Source: Bacteroidaceae bacterium (GTDB lineage Bacteria > Bacteroidota > Bacteroidia > Bacteroidales > Bacteroidaceae). Taken from it: DNA of 5,203 bases. This document shows positions 1-5,203 of this stretch, piece by piece. The translations under genes were made by a program, and so were the position numbers. The stretch's first letter is position 1. Every line of letters begins with the position of its first letter. The DNA is taken from assembly GCA_023227685.1 (NCBI GenBank), contig JALNVG010000179.1, positions 1 through 5,203 of the forward strand, in the 5' to 3' direction. Below the pieces are notes generated by a model. The model was not told the origin of the DNA. It saw only the letters and a list, made by a program, of their open reading frames with translations, and ran no database searches.

Positions 1-1600
1 ACTTCCTGAAATACAAGCGCTAAAAGACTACGCAAAAAAGATGCACTATCCGATGGGAGCAGATATGGCTACACAATGTCTGGCAAATTTCTATTATGTA
101 AACGAACTGACAGACGAATCAGTTAAACTTTATCGTGATGCATTGGCAAACATGAACAATCGCCATGAAACGATGGAAAGATGTGTATATGTAGTCAGCC
201 GATTAATCAATATTGATACAGATACAACCAGACTCAAGGAATATTCAAAAATAATAAACAGTTATATAAATGTATGTAATGCAAAAAAGATTCAAATACT
301 TGACGAGATAAACACGATTGATGATCTGAAAATCCTTTACAATCATTCCTTGTATATGATTGCTTACGCAGAAAAAAAAGCCAATGTAATGCTTGATTAT
401 ATTCAATTATCCGAAAAAATCATCAGTGATAAAAAACTTGACGGTGAAATCAACAGAATACAATATGCACGATTACTCTACTACAAATTAACCCATGATT
501 ATAAAAAAGGAATACCCCTGAGCGAGACTATCTTGAAAAGATATAGAAAAATAAAACGATACAACAAAATTATACAAACACTCAAAATCAAAAGTGAGCT
601 ACTTGCTGAAGCCAGATTATATGACGAAGCAATAGCTTGTTACTGGCAATACTATACCCTGAAAGATTCTATATCAGCTGAAGCCCAATATAAAGCGCTC
701 GCCTCTTTCAGCAGTCAGCATAAATTCAATCAGTTGAAGTCAAAAAATGAACAGCTAGAACTAGATGCAACTCAGAGCAATTATCAGATTACAGCTATGT
801 ATTACGCAATAGCACTGCTAGTTTTGATATTTGTTATGATGATTGCACTTGTATGGATATTCCATCACCACTCCGTACGTTTTCAAAAAGCCAAACATAA
901 AGCAGAAGAGGCAGACCACATGAAATCAGCCTTTTTGGCAAACATGAACCATGAAATACGAACACCGCTAAATGCTATTGTCGGTTTTTCACAAGTGCTC
1001 ACAGATGAAGAAGATCAAGAAAGCCGGAAACAATACGCAGAGATTATTGAGAACAACAACATTCTTCTTCAACAACTGATCGGCAATGTCCTTGATTTAT
1101 CACAAATTGAATCAAATAACATTAGCCTTAACTATAGTGAAGTGGAATTGACTTCTCTCATAAAAGAAATATATAACTCGATGATATTACGAATGCCTGA
1201 GAATGTTGAACTGCAAATAAAGCCATGCATTGCTTTTACGCTATATACGGACAAAATCAGACTGACTCAAGTCTTATCAAATTTGTTAAATAATGCAATT
1301 AAACATACAGCTACAGGATTTATTCGCTTAGGCTATGACATAAAAGAAAATGCAGTCAGATTTTTTGTTGAAGATACAGGAGAAGGTATTCCTGAGGACA
1401 AACTAGATAGCATTTTCGGGCGCTTTACTCAGCTCTCCAGCTGGAACAAAGGCGTCGGACTAGGACTCGCTATTTGCAAAGGATTAGTAACCAGAATGAA
1501 GGGTTCAATTGAGGTTAAATCGAAATTAAACGAAGGTTCGAGATTTATAATAACGCTTCCGATTTCACATAACAGTACAAAAACGCAAACAGCATCATGA
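1..1600 (+). CDS. TPR-type membrane sensor histidine kinase 1 (5' end outside window)
   Basis: Sensor kinase predicted to autophosphorylate on histidine and pass phosphate to an unlinked response regulator. The frame is open from base 2, and the codons before the first ATG (base 41) encode LPEIQALKDYAKK, which aligns with residues 140-152 of kinase 2. ATG 41 is therefore internal and about 139 residues are missing. Counting from that Met as 1: helical TPR-like sensor to about 210, with a last TPR-like unit near 181-210 ending in KDS; membrane helix about 252-274; basic linker; H-box with phosphoacceptor His304 (950-952) followed by E305-xx-T308, the phosphatase-type motif of HisKA kinases. 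HATPase_c shows the N-box (NLLNNAIKHT, Asn418), G1 (DTGEGIP, 445-451), F-box (IFGRF) and G2 (GVGLGL, 471-476), so it looks catalytically intact. It ends soon after HATPase_c with no receiver domain. The last 4 bp overlap the next gene. Family assignment is firm; the signal sensed is unknown. Confidence 0.95.
   Translation, partial: LPEIQALKDYAKKMHYPMGADMATQCLANFYYVNELTDESVKLYRDALANMNNRHETMERCVYVVSRLINIDTDTTRLKEYSKIINSYINVCNAKKIQILDEINTIDDLKILYNHSLYMIAYAEKKANVMLDYIQLSEKIISDKKLDGEINRIQYARLLYYKLTHDYKKGIPLSETILKRYRKIKRYNKIIQTLKIKSELLAEARLYDEAIACYWQYYTLKDSISAEAQYKALASFSSQHKFNQLKSKNEQLELDATQSNYQITAMYYAIALLVLIFVMMIALVWIFHHHSVRFQKAKHKAEEADHMKSAFLANMNHEIRTPLNAIVGFSQVLTDEEDQESRKQYAEIIENNNILLQQLIGNVLDLSQIESNNISLNYSEVELTSLIKEIYNSMILRMPENVELQIKPCIAFTLYTDKIRLTQVLSNLLNNAIKHTATGFIRLGYDIKENAVRFFVEDTGEGIPEDKLDSIFGRFTQLSSWNKGVGLGLAICKGLVTRMKGSIEVKSKLNEGSRFIITLPISHNSTKTQTAS
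1597..1600 (+). promoter_or_regulatory. ATGA start/stop overlap coupling kinases 1 and 2
   Basis: ATG (1597-1599) of kinase 2 overlaps TGA (1598-1600) of kinase 1. The 20 bases upstream (CAAAAACGCAAACAGCATC) have no GGAGG-like element, as is usual in Bacteroidota, so translation of kinase 2 probably depends on ribosomes finishing kinase 1. The overlap is read directly; coupling is inferred. Confidence 0.75.
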
Positions 1601-3624
1601 AAAGAATTTTCATCATATTATTTTTCTTTACGCTATCTGCATCTTTTATACAACTAGATGCAAATGAAAATGCTGAAAGAGAGAGCATAATGCAGATTTT
1701 AAATAGACAACCGGAAAGCATCAGACTCGAATATCTAAATAATCTGGCACAAAATCATATTATAGAAAACAGATCCATTCTGTATGCGAATATGCTGTTT
1801 TCGGAGGCATCGCATAATAATAATAAAAAGTATATTGGGAACGCCTGTTTCTTTCTTTGTGCCTATTATTTCAACATTGATAATGACAGCATGCGATATT
1901 ACATGAGAAAAGCCGAGCCTATTTTCCTTTCAGACGGACGATACGAATACTTGTTCAGAATAAAATGTTGGAATCTTTATATCCTTGGATCTGAAGGGAA
2001 AAGTGAAGCTGTCTTACCTGAGGTTAACAAAATGAAGCAGTTAGCAAAAAAGGTGAATTATCTGGAAGGATCAATAATGGCCGATCAAGGATTAGCAAAT
2101 TTCTACTTTATTACCGGACTGAAAGCTGAAGGGTTGAAACTTTTTGAAGAATCATATTATAAGCTAATAAAAATAAAAGCCCCTATACGACTTGTAATAT
2201 ATCCACTCCAGCAGTTGATCTATCGAAATGAAAATATCCAAAAACGTAGATTTTACCTAAACATTCTCAATAGCTATATTCATAAATTTGAAGTAGAAAA
2301 AATTACAAGAGTTGATGAAATTCTTTCTGTAACCGTTTTAAAATTGACATTCTATAAATATTCGAGTTTAACCGAATATCTTGCAAGCAATGCAAATAGG
2401 ATGTTATACTATAATGAATTAGCAAAGAGATATGCAAAAGAAAATAAATTAAACGACCAAGATTATGCATTTAATTATTTAGACTTCTTTTATTATTATC
2501 TGATCAACAACAATGAAAAAGCACTACAGATAAGTAATTATTTGCTGGATACAGCTCTAGAGAAAAATAGAATGGAGGACTATCTGTGTGTCTTAAAAAC
2601 AAGAAACAATATCCTTAAAAGGATGGGGTCCTACGAAGAATCTCTCAGAGGTTACCGCAAATATATGTATATCAAAGATTCCATTCATTCCAGAACCATA
2701 TATAAAGAACTGGCAACATTACATGATCAACATGAGATTAATAATCTGCAAGTAAAGAATCAACAAATGGAACTAAGGGCTTCACAGAACCGACTACAAG
2801 TAATTACTCTGGTAACAGTCATCGTGCTGTTAATCATGATCTGTTCAATACTCATATACATGTCCTGGAGCGGCCGCAAGAGAGCTCTCCGGTCTAGAAA
2901 AGCAGAAATAAAAGCCATTGAAGCCGACAAAATGAAATCAGCTTTTTTAGCCAATATGAATCATGAAATACGAACGCCCTTGAATGCTATTGTAGGCTTT
3001 TCTGAACTGATTACAAATGAAGAAGATCTTGAAACAAGAAAGAAATATGCCGATATTATCATGAGCAACAACGAACAGCTCGAGCAACTTATTGGCGAAG
3101 CTCTCGACATTTCAAAAATTGAATCAAATAGCATTGACCTTACTTATTCGGAAATTGAATTGAATTCAATAATGAAAAACATTTACAATTCTTCCAAAGT
3201 CAGGATAGGTGAGGATGTTGAACTTATACTTGACGATTGCGAAGACATTACTTTTTATACAGATCGCGTAAGGTTAATTCAGATCATGAACAATCTGCTT
3301 AACAATGCAATTAAACATACAAGGAAAGGACATATCCTATTTGGGTATACCAGAGAAGAAAATCAAATTCGTTTTTATGTAGAAGACACAGGCGAAGGCA
3401 TCCCCGAAAATCAACTAAACACCATCTTCGTCCGTTTTACCCAACTCAACGACCCAAACAAAAGCGTCAGCGGTGTAGGTTTAGGTCTAACCATTTGTAA
3501 AGGGATACTAAAGCAAATGGGTGGCTCTATCACAGTGAAATCCGAAGTAGGTAAGGGATCAACATTTTCTTTTATTTTACCTCTAATACATCAAAAAACA
3601 GAAGAAAAAGTCGGCAATGAATAA
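1597..3624 (+). CDS. TPR-type membrane sensor histidine kinase 2 (complete, 675 aa)
   Basis: This is the only complete gene here and the reference for the other two. Residues 1-22 form a signal sequence: MKR, a hydrophobic run to about 18, and a possible cleavage after Ala22. Residues about 25-362 are a helical TPR-like sensor, expected in the periplasm. TPR helix-B-like segments lie at 97-108 (DSMRYYMRKAEP) and 267-277, and the last unit is near 332-362. The membrane helix is about 402-422, followed by a strongly basic stretch (RKRALRSRK) that fits a cytoplasmic side. HisKA carries phosphoacceptor His456 (2962-2964) in MNHEIRTP. HATPase_c has the N-box Asn570, G1 (597-603, DTGEGIP), F-box (IFVRF) and G2 (626-631, GVGLGL). 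It ends about 12 residues after HATPase_c, with no receiver or DNA-binding domain. The start is chosen because ATG overlaps the upstream stop and is followed at once by the signal sequence. The ATP lid is three residues longer than in kinase 1. The ligand and partner regulator cannot be told from sequence. Confidence 0.96.
   Translation: MKRIFIILFFFTLSASFIQLDANENAERESIMQILNRQPESIRLEYLNNLAQNHIIENRSILYANMLFSEASHNNNKKYIGNACFFLCAYYFNIDNDSMRYYMRKAEPIFLSDGRYEYLFRIKCWNLYILGSEGKSEAVLPEVNKMKQLAKKVNYLEGSIMADQGLANFYFITGLKAEGLKLFEESYYKLIKIKAPIRLVIYPLQQLIYRNENIQKRRFYLNILNSYIHKFEVEKITRVDEILSVTVLKLTFYKYSSLTEYLASNANRMLYYNELAKRYAKENKLNDQDYAFNYLDFFYYYLINNNEKALQISNYLLDTALEKNRMEDYLCVLKTRNNILKRMGSYEESLRGYRKYMYIKDSIHSRTIYKELATLHDQHEINNLQVKNQQMELRASQNRLQVITLVTVIVLLIMICSILIYMSWSGRKRALRSRKAEIKAIEADKMKSAFLANMNHEIRTPLNAIVGFSELITNEEDLETRKKYADIIMSNNEQLEQLIGEALDISKIESNSIDLTYSEIELNSIMKNIYNSSKVRIGEDVELILDDCEDITFYTDRVRLIQIMNNLLNNAIKHTRKGHILFGYTREENQIRFYVEDTGEGIPENQLNTIFVRFTQLNDPNKSVSGVGLGLTICKGILKQMGGSITVKSEVGKGSTFSFILPLIHQKTEEKVGNE
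3617..3624 (+). promoter_or_regulatory. 8-bp start/stop overlap coupling kinases 2 and 3
   Basis: Kinase 3 starts at ATG 3617-3619, inside the end of kinase 2, whose TAA is 3622-3624. The two genes are in different frames. A purine-rich tract (AGAAGAAAAAG, about 3600-3610) precedes the ATG and could help initiation, though it is not a strong Shine-Dalgarno. Co-transcription and coupled translation are inferred from the overlap. Confidence 0.7.
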
Positions 3625-5203
3625 ATTATATTACATATTTGATATTCTTTTGCTTCTGTTATATTGCAGTAGTCCGGTTCTGGCAAACAGGGCTATTAAT
3701 AAAGACAGCCTGCGACAGATTATAAAATATACCCCTGACAGCACCCGGCTCAGATTGTTATGTCAATGGGCTTATGACCATATGCAAGATAATCCATGTA
3801 AAGACTACACCGATTTGTTATTGGCAGAAGCACAGAAAACCGGAAGCCGATGGTACTTGGGTAATGCATATAAACTTCTTGCCTATTACTATAAGAATAG
3901 ACCGGACAGCATGCGTTTTTATATTAAGAAAGCTGAACCTCTTCTACTTGCCGAACATCGTTACGAAGATGTGTTTACAATAAAAAGTTGGAATATCTTT
4001 TTACTTATTAGCGAAAACAAGAATGAAGATGTTTTAGTTGAAACAGATAAGATGAAACAATTAGCTATTAGTCTTAAATACCCGGCAGGAGAGCTCTTTG
4101 CAGATATAGCTACTGCCCGTTTTTATATACAGAATGGCCTACAAGATGAAGGGGTAAAAATTCTGGATCAAATGGCTTTAAAAATGGATGAAAAGAAACT
4201 GCCTACAATAAGGAGAATATTTCCACTTCTAATTCTGATTAGATACTCTGATGATATAACAAAGCAGCGCTACTACCTTGATTTACTCAACAACTATATC
4301 AAAGAATGCAAATCAGAAAAAGGAATGGCTACAATCGAGTTCGATTCAATGGACAAAGTGATTATAAAATATTATATCTACTATGCACTCATTGAATATA
4401 CAGAGGATAATGCCGACCGCATGTTTCATTATATCCAATTAGCTAAACAATATACGATGAGAAATGGTATCATAGGGGATAACGGGATAATCATGTACGC
4501 CGATTTTCTATATCACTATCTCACAAAAAATTATAGTAAAGCGCTTTCTATGAGTGATGACGTAATGGCTGCATTCAAAAATTCCAGCAATCATACAGAT
4601 ATCTTTTTATTTGTTCTTAATTGTAAAGCTGAAATATATGAACACATCGGACAGCTGGACCAAGCATTGAAATGTTACGAACAATATATGGTCTTAAAAG
4701 ATTCGGCAGAATCAAAAACTTTCTATAATGAATTAAGCACTCTACATCAGCAACACAAACTAGATCAACTAACCATTCAAAACAAAAAAATGAGCTTAAA
4801 TGCTTCAAAAAGTCGTCTTCTGAAAATAGAATTGGAAGGAAGCCTGATAGTCTTGCTTATAATTTTTATATTATTACTATTTTTGGTGAGATTACATCAA
4901 AACGACAGTAAAAGATCGTATGAGGCACAAAAAAAGGCAGAAAAAGCGAACAAAATAAAAACAGCTTTTTTTGCAAGTATAAATCACGAGATACGTACCC
5001 CTCTAAATGCAATTGTTGGCTTTTCGCAAATATTGGTAGAAGATATTGACCCTGAACAACGAGAAAAATTTGCACTTATTATCAAGAAAAATAATATTCT
5101 CTTGCAACAACTGATAAGTGACGTCTTGGATCTGTCAAAAATCGAATCGAACAAAATGAAACTATCCTATACGGACGTTGAACTTTTGCCTTTAATGCAG
5201 GAG
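3617..5203 (+). CDS. TPR-type membrane sensor histidine kinase 3 (3' end outside window)
   Basis: The frame is open for 529 codons from ATG 3617 to the right edge with no stop. Residues 1-23 are a signal sequence (hydrophobic core about 6-16, cleavage expected after PVLA at Ala23). Residues 24-363 are the TPR-like sensor, aligning with kinase 2 without gaps over roughly 97-150: both have DSMR at 97-100 and KAEP at 105-108. A second TPR helix-B-like segment is at 267-277, and the last TPR-like unit is at about 333-363 (GQLDQALKCYEQY), ending in KDS. The membrane helix is about 409-424. HisKA follows, with phosphoacceptor His457 (4985-4987) in SINHEIRTPLNAIVGFS; kinases 1 and 2 have NMNHEIRTP here. 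The window ends 72 residues after this histidine, so HATPase_c is expected but not seen. The start overlaps the end of kinase 2 by 8 bp, with a purine-rich AGAAGAAAAAG just upstream as a weak possible ribosome site. The histidine kinase call is firm; C-terminal content is inferred from its paralogues. Confidence 0.94.
   Translation, partial: MNKLYYIFDILLLLLYCSSPVLANRAINKDSLRQIIKYTPDSTRLRLLCQWAYDHMQDNPCKDYTDLLLAEAQKTGSRWYLGNAYKLLAYYYKNRPDSMRFYIKKAEPLLLAEHRYEDVFTIKSWNIFLLISENKNEDVLVETDKMKQLAISLKYPAGELFADIATARFYIQNGLQDEGVKILDQMALKMDEKKLPTIRRIFPLLILIRYSDDITKQRYYLDLLNNYIKECKSEKGMATIEFDSMDKVIIKYYIYYALIEYTEDNADRMFHYIQLAKQYTMRNGIIGDNGIIMYADFLYHYLTKNYSKALSMSDDVMAAFKNSSNHTDIFLFVLNCKAEIYEHIGQLDQALKCYEQYMVLKDSAESKTFYNELSTLHQQHKLDQLTIQNKKMSLNASKSRLLKIELEGSLIVLLIIFILLLFLVRLHQNDSKRSYEAQKKAEKANKIKTAFFASINHEIRTPLNAIVGFSQILVEDIDPEQREKFALIIKKNNILLQQLISDVLDLSKIESNKMKLSYTDVELLPLMQE

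Larger units (their letters stand above)
1..5203 (+). repeat. Tandem array of three paralogous histidine kinase genes
   Basis: Three head-to-tail copies of one gene type fill the window with a period of about 2.0 kb. Corresponding landmarks recur: the H-box histidine codons are at 950, 2962 and 4985, and the KDS serine codons at 668, 2680 and 4703. The copies align nearly gap-free at protein level. At DNA level they are diverged: in the 27 codons around the H-box of kinases 1 and 2, 12 differ synonymously and only one changes the residue. This is an old family expansion kept by selection, not a recent assembly-type duplication. Both ends are open, so the true copy number is unknown. Confidence 0.85.

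Noticed and set aside
41..43. ATG at 41 as the start of kinase 1
   Set aside because: The frame is open back to the window edge and the preceding codons align with the sensor of kinase 2 (LPE...AKK). A start here would also lack a signal sequence, so this Met is internal.
2869..2898. Cluster of NotI, SacI and XbaI recognition sites within 30 bases (2870, 2882, 2893), resembling a cloning polylinker
   Set aside because: The stretch is in frame, encodes the expected basic residues just inside the membrane helix, and the KDS-to-His distance across it equals that of the paralogues. An inserted linker would break this, so it is taken as chance.
2760..2954. Minus-strand open frame of 64 codons
   Set aside because: It lies wholly inside kinase 2 opposite the membrane/HisKA-coding region and shows no independent coding sign.
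911..2995. Recent gene conversion between kinases 1 and 2 at the near-identical H-box protein segment
   Set aside because: Twelve of 27 aligned codons differ synonymously while only one residue changes, which points to purifying selection on old copies rather than recent DNA exchange.
3617..3690. Lipoprotein signal in kinase 3 (Cys17 after a Leu run)
   Set aside because: The residue before the cysteine is Tyr, which does not fit a lipobox, and an ordinary cleavage site (VLA) follows at residue 23.
3774..3983. Plus-strand open frame of 69 codons
   Set aside because: It is an out-of-frame shadow inside kinase 3, whose own frame here aligns with kinase 2.
4617..5075. Two minus-strand open frames (4617-4808 and 4866-5075)
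   Set aside because: Both are opposite conserved coding sequence of kinase 3 (last TPR-like unit, membrane helix and H-box) and have no recognisable features.
1..5203. CRISPR arrays, tRNA or rRNA genes, insertion sequences, riboswitches, terminators
   Set aside because: The window is covered by three overlapping coding frames with no non-coding gap, and I saw no short spaced repeats, terminal inverted repeats or hairpin-plus-T runs outside coding constraint.

Overview
This window is fully coding on the + strand. It holds three consecutive, closely related membrane sensor histidine kinase genes: one cut by the left edge, one complete, and one cut by the right edge. Each complete or inferred protein has the same order: N-terminal signal sequence, an all-helical TPR-like sensor region of about 350-380 residues that should lie in the periplasm, one transmembrane helix, a short coiled-coil linker, a HisKA dimerisation/phosphoacceptor domain and a HATPase_c domain. 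The composition is AT-rich, clear Shine-Dalgarno sequences are lacking, and the H-box carries NHEIRTPLNAIVGFS. Together these suggest a Bacteroidota genome, most likely Bacteroidales (Bacteroides or a relative), where TPR sensor kinases of this shape are common. I cannot name a species or a characterised gene.

Layout: 1-1600 is kinase 1, missing roughly its first 139 codons. 1597-3624 is kinase 2, complete at 675 aa. 3617-5203 is kinase 3, which starts in the window and is still open at the right edge, with the HATPase_c domain outside. The genes overlap by 4 bp (ATGA) and 8 bp, so there is no intergenic DNA, promoter, terminator or RNA gene here. The arrangement implies one transcript with coupled translation. 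The promoter, if any, lies left of the window, and the array may continue on either side.

The three proteins align almost without gaps. In all three, exactly 94 residues separate the serine of a conserved KDS motif at the end of the sensor from the phosphoacceptor histidine, although the membrane segment between them has diverged. The kinase cores of 1 and 2 are about 60-65% identical in a hand alignment, but synonymous sites differ widely, so the duplications look old and under purifying selection. No receiver domain, DNA-binding domain or response regulator gene is present. The partner(s) must be encoded elsewhere, and whether the three kinases share one output or act as separate or heterodimerising sensors is the main open question.
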